A DNA stretch of 64,000 nucleotides. It comes from Lytechinus pictus. Its lineage: Eukaryota > Echinodermata > Echinoidea > Temnopleuroida > Toxopneustidae. This document shows positions 50,301 to 57,250 of the stretch, one piece after another. A program made the position numbers and the translations under genes. The DNA lies in the NCBI RefSeq assembly GCF_037042905.1, contig NC_087253.1:12691001-12755000 (forward strand). The letters run 5' to 3'. The notes below the pieces were generated by a model that was not told the DNA's origin, ran no database searches, and saw only the letters and a program-made list of their open reading frames with translations. Numbering within the stretch: position 1 is the stretch's first letter; the number at the start of each line of letters is the position of its first letter.

Positions 50301-53112
50301 TATTTAATAAACAAGACGATGATACAATGAAAATCATTGGTATACTCCCTCCTCACTGGTTTTAGGTCCGACCTTTTCTCCCTGCCTTTTATTTCATTAA
50401 AAAGGGAGATCATGACAATTGTTTCTTTCACGAATATAATTATAAAACCCCAGTATAACTATGGAGCTATTACACTGATCTGTATAGAAGATCAGTGGAT
50501 TGACATATCGAACCAGAACATTAACTTTGTTTCGTCTTGCAGTCGCGCGTGACCTGCAAGTTCACTATTGTTCCAAATGCAGCCTCCTCATTGGTCAATC
50601 GTTCGCCTTCTTTGGCAAGCGGTTGCTAGGACATTTATGTTAGCTCGGCGGTGGCAAAATAGATTTTTTCATGGAGCGGATTCAAAACGGAAGTCAAACT
50701 TCGAAGGCATTTTTCTCTTGATTTTTATTTTCAAAAGCCCAATTCATCTTGCATTCTAAGGCTAATATCTCCACTATTATTTACTCTTAAGGGTCGAGTG
50801 ATATATCAAATTAAAGGTAAAGAAACGGAGAACAATAATCACTACAAAACTTGGATTTGAAAAATTCCGAGTTGTCTCTCAATTTCGGTATGACGAGTCA
50901 CATCTGTCTGACATAGACAAAATTGAAGAAGAAAAAATACATCAACTAGAGCAATTATTTGACTTGTGCAAGGCTCAATTTATAAGGAGAATCTACTGAG
51001 GTAAATGTGACATACATGTACTGTACATGTATCATTTAAAAACTTAAAACAAGATAACAATAAAATAATTATAATAGTTAGTTTTTATATACTAGTAGCG
51101 CATAATATGCAATAAATATGTCTCTATGCAAAAAGGAAAGAAAAGGATGTTTTGGCGACTTTACATTGAGTTGAGGAACAATATGAATAAGTAGCTTTAA
51201 AGGGCCATTGTGAATTTATGAATCTATTATTAAAAATATTTAAAAGATTAAAGAAAAGAAAATCTCTCCCCCACACAAAAAACCTTCAAAACTCATTCAT
51301 TCGTATCACAAAGTGTGCATAAAATGTACCTGATACACAGAGAGATAGAGGAACCAGAGGCACCCGTAAGAGATGCTGTCCCGCATCCTCCTCGAGACGA
51401 GGCAAACGACCGAGAGGAGACATCCTAGGACGCAGAAGAGTTCCATTGCATGTTCCGTGGAGAGACCAAGATCAGGAGCAAACCAAAGAAGGGTAGGCTT
51501 CTCCTGGAAGCAGGCCACAGGGTGTCGGCCATTCCTTTTAAGTTGGGATTCGGCAGGTAGGATGCCGTTGGCGCCATAGAGACCTAGAATCGATGACCAA
51601 AAAAAAGAGTAGGATTGAGGAAAAGGTAGCTTTCATTCTTTTTTTTAAACTTCTGGAAGCAAGTAATTAGGGTGTCAGGAATTTTACGGAGTTGGGTTTC
51701 AGCCCAGAATCGGTTACAAAAAAAAGAGACGGATTAGGAAAAGGTAGCCTTCATTCTTTTGAAAACTTCTGGAAGCAAGTACTTATAGGGCGTCAGAAAT
51801 TTTTATGGAGTTGGGTTTCAGCCCAGAATCGGTTACAAAAAAAGAGAAGGATTAGGAAAAGGTAGCCTTTATTCTTTTGAAAACTTCTCCTGGAAACAAG
51901 AAATGGGGTGCTGGCCAGTTGGCTTTCAATGGGCAGGATACCTTTGCTTTGCCGACATATAGACCAGTCCTAGAAATTGGTGACTAGAATTTAGGGTGTC
52001 TGGAGAAAAAATTATTTTTCTTATTTCAAGAAAATATCACATGTTCTTTGTGAATTTGAAGAGAAATGACCGTCAGACTGACAGAAATGTAAAAAAATCA
52101 AATTATTGGCTGCAAAAAAGAAGAATGAAGTTAGGTCAATTTTCAGCATTTCTCTGCCATAGGCTGTGTAGTTAAGAAATGGACACACACAATTCCAAAT
52201 TTTTAGCTTCCGAGAGCTGTTATGAATTATTATTAATGCCAAAAACTTGTCCATAAAGAGCCCTATAGGATTTTTTATGCTCTTTCTGATGGTATGATTT
52301 TTATAAAGATTTGGAAACCAGATCACAATGAAAAATTGCGACAAAGTGAAAAAAATTGTGCAAAACAGACATTTCATTTTCCCATAGAAAACGCATGGGG
52401 AAATGGCAATCTCAACACACACACAAATAAGGGTTTGCAATTTATCTATAAATCCTTATTTAAAATGATCATATAAACTTGTCCTTACTGTCAAAAGAAG
52501 CCCCTGAATTTTATCTTTCCATACATGCCAAACACAAGTTAATAATCAATTCAGATCACATTTTTCTAGCAGCCTGAACTTCCCGAAAAAATGTGCCATA
52601 TTTTCCCCTAAATCAGCCTGTTTTATGCTGACACTTTTCAGTGTGGCTTCAGACACCCTACTACTAGACTACGGTAGATATCTACAAAATAGATGGATTA
52701 GGCAAAACAAAATTGTTTGGTTATGCCACACTGTACTATGTCAATGAATGCAATATTTCCCAGTTTAATTTGTTTTATTCTTGTCTAGTATGACTGCAAA
52801 ATATTAAATCGTTAGCTGGCTCGCAAAATTCAATCATAACATTAACATAACCTTGTTCATAGAATGAGTGATAGCAGCCCTGGCATGGAGCGGTAATTGA
52901 GGGTCAAGTCGCCCGGGCCTAGCCGACCAGCTATTTTGTCAAACGCCTACTAATAACAGCAGAGGTCGCGGTATTTAATTCCATGATAAAAATCAGCTAA
53001 TAATGGCTAAAATCTTACCTGGAATTTGAATGTAAAGAGAAGCAAATGCAAATAGATATATTGCAGACATGCTCCACAAGAAAAAGTCCTTCGTAGCAAC
53101 GATTTTGGCCAT
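26333..53112 (-). CDS. LMF2: Lipase maturation factor 2, 14 exons, complete (641 aa)
   Basis: ER multi-pass membrane protein; the paralogue LMF1 is needed for folding of secreted lipases, and the role of LMF2 is less defined. Exons in transcript order: 53019-53112, 51330-51583, 41181-41432, 38046-38198, 37369-37492, 36647-36775, 35483-35588, 34168-34267, 32608-32793, 30354-30408, 28917-29030, 27816-27906, 26831-26942, 26333-26488. All borders are GT-AG, phases agree, and the sum is 1926 bases. Family marks: [15 protein letters not shown] after the first membrane segment, [29 protein letters not shown] and [14 protein letters not shown] in exon 3, LTGNYNFFN in exon 5, [18 protein letters not shown] in exon 9, [16 protein letters not shown] in exon 11. 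The GRPEV form separates it from LMF1. The start is the first in-frame ATG, with G at -3 and +4. The last exon has a Lys-rich stretch and then a hydrophobic C-terminal segment. Intron 2 carries a LINE. Confidence 0.95.
26489..26830. other. LMF2 intron 13, nothing recognised
   Basis: AT-rich intron. On the minus strand a long pyrimidine tract precedes the last exon. Confidence 0.5.
27261..27375. mobile_element. Short MITE in LMF2 intron 12
   Basis: Ends CTGGCCTCGGGGCGATA and the complement of TTTTGCCCCCAGGCCAG are inverted. Internal arms carry CGACATATATCACCC and GGGCGATATATGTCC. Confidence 0.7.
28243..28840. mobile_element. Long-TIR MITE, AAGGGATGGTCCGGGCTG family
   Basis: Starts AAGGGATGGTCCGGGCTG and ends with the complement CAGCCTGGACCATCCCTT, with TA flanks. 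The arms carry ATCAAAATCGGATAACAAAT and CATGAATATTCATTAGGTGG with their partners. The interior resembles the AAGGACAAGTCC family although the ends differ. Confidence 0.85.
29031..29460 (-). repeat. 132-bp tandem array of LMF2 exon-11 5' edge plus acceptor
   Basis: Three further copies of the exon-11 start (AGCCCAGGTTAGACTGGCAG on the minus strand) follow at a 132-bp period, beginning near 29119, 29250 and 29382. The first two full units are identical. Each keeps the acceptor context CTCAG before CTCCTCACC. A fourth, degraded copy lies near 29550. In the copies the reading frame meets a stop about 20 codons in. Confidence 0.92.
29645..29935 (-). mobile_element. LINE 3' end (C-terminus plus 3' UTR), minus strand
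   Basis: The minus strand encodes [14 protein letters not shown] and [15 protein letters not shown] with a stop, the common C-terminus of CR1/jockey-type LINEs. A 3' UTR follows, ending AAAGTGCGCTATACTGATCT with a (TAA)n-type tail. It is 5'-truncated and lies in LMF2 intron 10. Confidence 0.75.
30077..30234. mobile_element. Short MITE, second copy of the 4273 family
   Basis: Ends GGGCCGTTTCATAAAGCTAA and GCTTTATGAAACACCC. Internal arms AAGAACGACTGGTGATCC and the complement are inverted. The left arm lacks the TTCGTAAGTTAA block kept on the right. Confidence 0.8.
30525..30815. mobile_element. Repeat with GGCGGATCCAGG ends
   Basis: GGCGGATCCAGGGTG on the left is inverted relative to CCTGGATCTGTCC on the right. 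Inside are two diverged copies of a TTTTGCTTGTCAAATT motif that also occurs at 53430-53590. Confidence 0.5.
30816..31443. other. LMF2 intron 9, nothing recognised
   Basis: AT-rich intron sequence without identifiable repeat boundaries or conserved motifs. Confidence 0.4.
31444..32306. mobile_element. GGGCCC-ended MITE, interrupted by a second MITE
   Basis: The left end (GGCCCCGCGTCTTTCAAAGAG) and the right end (CAACTCTTTGTAAGATGGGCCC, read as positions 32285-32306) form the terminal inverted repeats. The interior matches 6877-7130 and 33320-33592 once the inserted element at 31495-32080 is removed. Confidence 0.8.
31495..32080. mobile_element. Long-TIR MITE nested in the previous element
   Basis: Starts AAGGAGAATGAAACCC and ends GTTTCATTCTCCTT, flanked by TA (31493-31494, 32081-32082). 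It shares arms with 25402-25988 (TTGGCAATGCGACCAAGATC, CTCATAACTCTTCTATTG). Confidence 0.85.
32794..33215 (-). repeat. Tandem array of LMF2 exon-9 5' edge plus acceptor
   Basis: About five diverged copies at 70-90 bp spacing (near 32845, 32925, 33000, 33085 and 33172) repeat the plus-strand block CTACAGAATGAGGTACCTG then GGTAAGTCAATGAAAA. On the minus strand this is intron end, acceptor, then the first exon-9 bases. Copies near 32925, 33085 and 33172 keep an AG at the acceptor; those near 32845 and 33000 have lost it. Confidence 0.85.
33320..33592. mobile_element. GGGCCC-ended MITE, uninterrupted copy
   Basis: Starts GGGCCCCATCTTACAAAGAG and ends with the inverted AACTCTTTGTAGGACGGAGCCC. It is the intact counterpart of the copies at 6877 and 31444. 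Confidence 0.85.
33690..34098. mobile_element. MITE with CATCGCACACCTTACGA ends
   Basis: Left CATCGCACACCTTACGACCG and right CAATCGTAAGGTGTGCAGT are inverted, continuing through GATCCGATTTTGGAA and its partner. The right end is only 70 bp from LMF2 exon 8. Confidence 0.75.
34625..35482 (-). repeat. Tandem array of LMF2 exon-7 3' edge plus donor
   Basis: Seven copies and one partial copy, period about 110 bp, run from the real exon edge at 35483 to about 34625. Each has an exon-like part (GAGAAATGATACC on the plus strand) and, on the minus strand, a donor of the GTAAGT type. One copy has GTACGT and one GTAAAT; the rest keep GTAAG. Two unit types (CTGTTAGTATATACAGC and CTCTAAGTATCAC) alternate, giving a dimer of about 220 bp. 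Confidence 0.92.
35575..35830. repeat. Purine-rich GA tract
   Basis: GAGAGG/GGGAAGAGG-type low complexity just upstream of exon 7. On the transcribed strand it is a pyrimidine tract before the exon-7 acceptor. Confidence 0.85.
35831..36646. other. LMF2 intron 6, nothing recognised
   Basis: AT-rich sequence without identifiable repeat or coding content. Confidence 0.4.
37120..37360. repeat. (ATC)n microsatellite
   Basis: About 240 bases of interrupted ATC/ATT repeats ending 9 bp before the donor of LMF2 exon 5. Met- and Asp-rich frames over it are artefacts. Confidence 0.95.
38255..38415. repeat. Tandem duplication in LMF2 intron 3
   Basis: Two copies, about 80 bp each, of a block with AATTCATACAAAATAAAAT, GTAGATTCAGT and ACAACACCCATTGAT. 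Exon 4 itself is not included. Confidence 0.75.
38731..40430. mobile_element. 1.7-kb near-palindromic fold-back element
   Basis: The left end TAGGAGTGGGCTATAAATGG pairs with the right CCATGTATAGCCCACTCCT. Arms of roughly 600-650 bp stay recognisably complementary up to about 39385 and 39785. Both sides carry AATAGAAA (38723-38730, 40431-40438), a probable 7-8 bp target duplication. There is no transposase. It lies in LMF2 intron 3. Confidence 0.85.
40431..41180. other. LMF2 intron 3 remainder, nothing recognised
   Basis: AT-rich intron sequence up to the donor of exon 3. No repeat boundaries or coding motifs were found. Confidence 0.4.
42664..46418 (-). pseudogene. LINE ORF2: APE endonuclease plus reverse transcriptase, broken
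   Basis: It encodes the replication protein of the LINE. Endonuclease motifs: [17 protein letters not shown] (catalytic Glu), [17 protein letters not shown] and [10 protein letters not shown] (catalytic His). Reverse transcriptase motifs: [24 protein letters not shown] and MADDS, with the catalytic Asp pair at 44317-44322. The C-terminal part carries [19 protein letters not shown], a Cys/His motif common in L1-like ORF2. Two lesions are seen. A one-base frameshift near 46040 breaks the endonuclease between the LCNIYAPN and VAGDFN motifs. An in-frame TGA lies at 44023-44025; the frame then continues without change. Otherwise the roughly 1,250-codon frame is open, so the insertion is fairly young. 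Confidence 0.92.
46419..47272 (-). other. Long inter-ORF spacer of the LINE
   Basis: About 850 bases between the ORF1 stop and the ORF2 start. The frames in it are short and have no motif. Mammalian L1 spacers are far shorter, so ORF2 translation probably works differently here, or the spacer gained sequence. Confidence 0.6.
47273..48133 (-). CDS. LINE ORF1 protein, intact (286 aa)
   Basis: Nucleic-acid chaperone of the L1-type retrotransposon; such proteins trimerise and coat the element RNA. The ATG at 48133 opens an intact frame. The N-terminal 70 residues are low complexity. A predicted coiled coil with heptads follows at about residues 85-145 ([20 protein letters not shown], then [15 protein letters not shown]). 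Next comes an RRM-like core starting [11 protein letters not shown], and a C-terminal domain with RIHIGFGSF and [17 protein letters not shown]. This order is that of the Transposase_22/L1 ORF1p family. It is downstream of a 180-bp 5' UTR and upstream of the broken ORF2, on the same strand as LMF2. Confidence 0.9.
   Translation of the reverse strand: MDNNSPLHKKIKLNTAHADLAVPLQGSPDTAGAGHGREPLAKRDILAPSSSTAAEANITAAIDKPPLWFIQFFENFEKRQDARIESILDKKLHQLTSKLSEQDEKIKSLTFELTVLNDAVKSLEVQNGKLERKLDDLENRSRRNNLVVFGLKESNNEDCKKVIHDFLQFAEVPEEDIKNIQRCHRTPSFRSQSENVQRPRRIHIGFGSFTAKERARKCCIKMLKASKSLYQDQKAFVAEDLSQHVLQLRKAKAGAFKRLKEEGKSPFFVFPDKLCYKSPNGKLITT
48410..49250. repeat. Polypyrimidine tract, about 840 bp
   Basis: Almost continuous C/T (CTCTCTTTCCCTC-like, interrupted by short AT stretches) just outside the LINE 5' end. 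No coding meaning; Phe/Ser-rich frames are artefacts. Confidence 0.85.
49405..49795. repeat. Head-to-head pair of tRNA-derived SINEs
   Basis: The minus copy (49593 down to about 49408) begins with a tRNA-like head. Its GTGCCGT acceptor arm pairs with GCGGCAC and its T arm is CCGGG GTTCGAT CCCGG, but the anticodon stem does not pair. The plus copy starts at 49647 (GTGTCGTGGCCGAGTGGTCC) and lacks the T arm. Both continue into TTTATCCTGC, TTCAAATAA and GTGTGCACTTGTT. A tRNA-Leu/Ser origin is likely from GTGGCCGAGTGGT. Confidence 0.75.
49796..50867. other. LMF2 intron 2, right part
   Basis: AT-rich intron. A GC-richer block at about 50530-50650 has CATTGGTCAATCG and GGTTGCTAGGACA and belongs to the possible outer inverted repeat. 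No gene is seen. Confidence 0.4.
51584..51990 (-). repeat. Tandem array of LMF2 exon-2 5' edge plus acceptor
   Basis: Three diverged copies (about 51646-51720, 51765-51838 and 51884-51988) of the first half of exon 2 and adjoining intron 1, about 120 bp apart. On the plus strand they share AACTTCTGGAAGCAAG, GGAGTTGGGTTTCAGCC and GATTAGGAAAAGGTAGCC. The outer copy keeps the acceptor-like TTTCTAG; the two inner ones have lost the exon segment next to the splice site. Confidence 0.85.
51991..53018. other. LMF2 intron 1 remainder, nothing recognised
   Basis: AT-rich intron ending at the exon-1 donor GTAAGA. The 139-codon minus frame at 52021-52440 has no recognised motif. Confidence 0.4.
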
Positions 53113-53175
53113 GACTAGACGCGTTTTCCGGACAACTACTCTCGGCTTGATCCCTTGTCTTCTTCGTCTTCGAGA

Positions 53176-53191
53176 ACGTACACGTGTACGT
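53176..53191. promoter_or_regulatory. 16-bp palindrome with CACGTG E-box, LMF2 promoter
   Basis: ACGTACACGTGTACGT is a perfect palindrome centred on a CACGTG E-box, 64-79 bases upstream of the LMF2 start codon in a CpG-rich block (53100-53290). Class-B E-boxes bind bHLH-zip factors (USF, MITF/TFE, MYC types). Binding here is inferred. Confidence 0.5.
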
Positions 53192-53429
53192 GCATGCACT
53201 GCGGTCGCGCCGGTCGGCCGGTCTTCCACCCAGTTCTCGGCCTCGGTCAAAGGGGAATCCCGTAGAAGTCAGCAGGGGAATTCCCCAGACGGGAAGAGAA
53301 AGGGAGGCATATGGCCCTGGGAAGCGGGGTGCATGCTATTTGCCTATTACCATAGGCAGCACCTTTGGGCAGCACCCCAGGTATTCTGGAGGGTGCGTAC
53401 AAATTGAAAAATGTAACCAAAACGACCTT

Positions 53430-53590
53430 CATTTTTTAGTGAACCCCTTTTTTTTTTTTGCTTTTCAAATTTCTGGGGACCAAAGTTATCTCCATTTAGT
53501 AGTGGAACCTTTTTTTTTTCAAATTTCTGGGGGCCAATTTTATCTCCATTTGGTAGTGAAACCCTTTTTTTCTTCTTTTCAAATTTACAT
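53430..53590. repeat. Three-unit tandem repeat of about 60 bp
   Basis: Repeats of a T-run, TTTTCAAATTTCTGGGG, CCAAAGTTATCTCCATTT and AGTAGTGGAACC. A related block lies at 30690-30760. Confidence 0.75.
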
Positions 53591-53599
53591 CAGCACCCC

Positions 53600-54480
53600 A
53601 GTATATATATTCCTATTCAACGGTCCTAAATTCTGGAACTCCCTATAATGTTAAAGACAGTGTCTCTTTAAATTCATTCAAACGTAAACTCAAACTTATC
53701 CTGCTTCATTCCTATAATTCTTCGCAACGGAATTAAGACTTCATTATCCTGAATATCAGCCTTACATTTTTCATTTTTATTGTTTTATTTTTGTCATCTT
53801 ATATTGTCCAGTTATATCATCTTTTGTTACTTCACCAGATCAAGCTGGTTTGTGGTCAGCCCTTCCCCATTCTGACTTTTCCTCCTTTTAATTTTTTTTG
53901 TACTTATTATGTTATCTTGTTTTGTACTGTCCTGTCTCTCGGTTTTGTCTTTTCTTCTATGTCTTTTCATTCCCTCTCTCTTTCTGTTTTTTCTTTTGTC
54001 TATTGCGCAACATATCCTTCACAGCGAAGACCTCTTTGTATGAATAGCTTTGCACTTGTTCTGTACTTATGTTTACATCAATATGATTTCGACCTTTTTG
54101 TTCCTTCTCTTTTTTTTCCTGTATATAAATGCATATATCATGAATAAGTCGATTATATTTTCTTCATTTCCAAGGGGGATCCACACTTTAAGCTTTGCTT
54201 TTTTAGTAGACCCCCTCATTTCCATTTATGCTCAATATTATACTGTTTATTATACTAGAAAGTCAAAAAGGGGCCTATAAGCTTTCGATCCTAGCAGAAT
54301 CCGTCGGAGGCAAAATGACAAACATATAAAGTGTTTATTATACTGTAAGAATGCTCGTCTGTAAAATTGTATTTGATTTGTAGTACTTTATATTACTTTG
54401 TATTATATTTTGAATGGAATGGAATTGAATTGATATTATATATTTTCTTTAGAATTTTTTGACAAATAAAAGAAAGGAAT
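53600..54480 (+). mobile_element. LINE 3' end with long 3' UTR
   Basis: One frame gives NGPKFWNSL; after a one-base frameshift another gives PYNVKDSVSLNSFKRKLKL and a stop. This is the C-terminus of a CR1/jockey-like ORF2. A 3' UTR of about 740 bases ends near GACAAATAAAAGAAAGG. Confidence 0.7.
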
Positions 54481-55264
54481 ATACCGCGCTCAACTATGTA
54501 ACTTATACTCTGCGCCCAAGGATTTTTTTTTTTTTAATATTGAGATTACATCAAGCGAGATCGAGGGGCAAGGGCCACTAAGAAAGGGAAATGAGGGACT
54601 CAATGGGAGAGAGAAAGAGAGAGGGGGAAACAGAATGGATGAACTGAGATAAGTGATTGGGTCATACACTCCCTCTACATAACTACAATAAGTTATTTCG
54701 AATACATTTTATATAGTTGTCTCAAAAGTAAAATGATATTTTCACCGGCACGAGGCGAACAGTTGAATGACTTTCGACGCAGCTACTCAGAAGCTAATTC
54801 GATTTCAAATGAAGTAGGCATAAACATATTTCAACGAATTCATTTTCATTTCATTACAATTCTATTGCTTGACTGCTTCTCTCACTTTTCCTGGTTTGAT
54901 TGTGTTCCACAAAATACCGTTCGAAATTAATTTTCGTTCTAATAACAAGTCCGTTGTAACTTGAAAGTGCAAATTATATTAGTAGAATTGCTGGTCAGTA
55001 GTCAACGTTTAGCATAAAAAAAACCTTGACCGATAATATATGACACTAAAGATCACCAATTTCTAAACGTTTTTCATTTTGAAAGAATATTAAAAACAAT
55101 ATCGAAATTTATTGCGATCATTATTCTCACTAAAATTTGTTGGTTAAACTTGATGTAAACAAATAATTGTTGTTGGGTTTTTTTACGTTGCTGTTGTTCA
55201 TCAATATTGAAGGTCAGAAATTAAGTGAAAGGTGAAAACTTATACCAGTATCAAAACAGAAAAA
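54481..55264. other. Intergenic AT-rich sequence, nothing recognised
   Basis: Only low-complexity stretches (a T-run at 54525, GA-rich at 54560-54640). No gene is seen. Confidence 0.4.
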
Positions 55265-55341
55265 ACTTAATTCTTTCTTTCATTCTTCTTTCTTTCTTTT
55301 TCTTTCTTTCTTTTTTCTTTCTTTCTTTCTTTCTTTCTTTT

Positions 55342-55377
<36 letters not shown>

Positions 55378-55590
55378 TGTTTCTTTCTTTCTTTGTTTCT
55401 TTCTTTCTTTCTCTTTCTCTCTCGTTCTTTCTTTCTTTCGTTCTTTCTTTCTTTCTTGTTTCTTTCTTTAGTCTTTCTTTCTTTCTAACTTTCTTTATCT
55501 TTCTTTCTTTATTTATTTATTTCTCTTTCGTTTTTTCTTAATTTCTTTCTTTTCCCCTTTTTATCTCTTTATTTCTTTCTTTAATTCAAT
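55265..55590. repeat. (TTTC)n microsatellite
   Basis: About 320 bases of interrupted CTTT tetramer. Confidence 0.95.
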
Positions 55591-55985
55591 TTTTATTACA
55601 TTCATTCTGACTCTCTTTCCGACAGGAAAAACATTGTTATACGAGTCTATTTCGTGTAAAATCATGAAATGATTAAAGGATAAATCACATAGATACATAT
55701 TTCTGATGAAACATCTTTACATATATTTCGTTTGAATATCATTCATACATAAATTCATGTTCTAATACAAAGTTTGACGATAACACTTATAACACAAGTC
55801 AATATAATATATAAATAAATTCATATAACCGTCTGTAGATGCAAAAATGTTCAAAATTCATCTCATTTATATTTGATTGTAATTTCATCTTGTTTTCAAT
55901 AAATCAGTTTTAAAACGTAATTGTGACGTAAGATAATTACAATAAATGCAAATTATGAATACAAAAAGAACCAATTTAAAACTTA
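55591..55985. other. Intergenic AT-rich sequence, nothing recognised
   Basis: AT-rich sequence between the microsatellite and the MITE. No motif or frame stands out. Confidence 0.4.
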
Positions 55986-56577
55986 AAGGTCAAGTACACC
56001 TGAGAAGAATGTTGATTTGAATAAATAGGGAAAAATCAGACAATCGTAATGCTGACTCGGAAAATTTCATCAAAATCGGATGTAAAATAAGAAAGTTATG
56101 ACATTTCAAAGTTTTCGCTTATTTTTCACAAAATAGTTATATGCACAATTTAGTCAAATGCAAATGAGAGAATCGATGATGTCCCTCACTCACTATTTCT
56201 TTTGTTTTTATTGTTTGAATTATACAGTATTTCTTTTTTTTTAATATTTGACAAGAAGGACCCACTTGAATGAACCATAAATGTTAAACAATGGTAATTC
56301 CACACGTTCAATGAGAAATAAAACTTTGTTTTATTAGAAAATTATAATATTTCATATAATAAAAACAAAAGAAATAGTGAGGGAGTGATGTCATCAGTTC
56401 TCTCATTTTGCATATACCGACCGGAATGTGCATAACTGTTTTGTAAATTTAAGCGAAATCTAAAAATGTCATCGTTTCTTGTTTTGCATCCGATTTTGAT
56501 GAAATTTTCAGTGTTATGCTTGGTGGATTTTTCTCTTTTTATTCCAATCAACTTTCTGTTGGGGTGGACTTGTCCTT
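55986..56577. mobile_element. Long-TIR MITE, AAGGACAAGTCCACCCC family
   Basis: Starts AAGGTCAAGTACACC and ends GGGGTGGACTTGTCCTT with TA on both sides. Long arms with ATCAAAATCGGATGTAAAAT are shared with 10495-11055 and 60064-60604. Confidence 0.85.
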
Positions 56578-56715
56578 TAAATACATTACATTGACTCGTG
56601 TTTAAAAAGAATATTTACAATGGATTAATTCATATACAAATCAAATTTTACGCGTATTTGTTTTGACAGGATGCCATTTTTACGCATGGGGATTTTTCAC
56701 ATTATACCTAATTAA

Positions 56716-57161
56716 TACCGTGTTTACACTTAATCGGCATTTGGTTCTGAACCAATTGCCGATGCAGAATCGGCATTTGGATTGCGTTTACACGTTGTTA
56801 CAGCTCGCGGTTCAGAACCGCGAGCCGATGCAAAAACCGATACGCATACCTACAATATACGTCATAATAAAGACGTTCGCTGGATTAGTGCGCTTACAAT
56901 TACGTCACAATGGTAAAGTAAATGAAATGCGCACAAATTGCCGGTGCAGAATCGGCTTTCTGTTTACACGTAGTAAAAAAGCCGATTCTGCATCGGCTCG
57001 CGGTTCAGAACCTACTACTTTGGTGGTGCAAATTGCCGGTTCTGAACCGCGAGCCGATTCAAGTTACTCGCGTTTACACGCTATGAAAAAGCCGATGCTG
57101 AATCGGCTCGCGGTTCAGAACCGCGAGCCGATTCAAATGCCGATTAAGTGTAAACTCGGTA
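56716..57161. mobile_element. MITE with 3-bp target duplication, copy 1
   Basis: Ends TACCGTGTTTACACTTAATC and the complement of ATTAAGTGTAAACTCGGTA are inverted. TAA is duplicated on both sides (56713-56715, 57162-57164). The interior repeats small palindromes (GGTTCTGAACC, CGGTTCAGAACCG, CCGATGCAGAATCGG). A second copy is at 58082-58532. The three-base duplication suggests PIF/Harbinger. Confidence 0.85.
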
Positions 57162-57250
57162 TAACTCACTCTTAATCTCAATATATACAACATAAATGAC
57201 ATTGTCATGGATGGGGAGGCCGGGGGCTCCTAACTAACGGAAATGTTTTT

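Larger units (their letters stand above)
41528..50891. mobile_element. Possible large inverted-repeat element around the LINE
   Basis: ATACCGAAATGAGAGACAAG at 41528 matches the complement of the sequence ending at 50891 almost exactly. Further in, CCTAGCAAC and a CCAAT-containing block recur inverted (41795-41830 and 50590-50635). With the LINE removed the element would be about 3.6 kb. Boundaries and class are uncertain. Confidence 0.4.

Noticed and set aside
53113-53250. In-frame N-terminal extension of LMF2 rich in Arg
   Set aside because: It would need a TTG start; the first ATG is at 53112 in a good context and gives the usual LMF length.
55225-55488. Phe/Leu/Ser open frame resembling a membrane protein
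   Set aside because: It is a translation of the TTTC microsatellite.
56663-57175. 170-codon open frame and its relatives at 57945-58615
   Set aside because: Both coincide with the two copies of the TACCGTG MITE; palindromic units produce the long frames.
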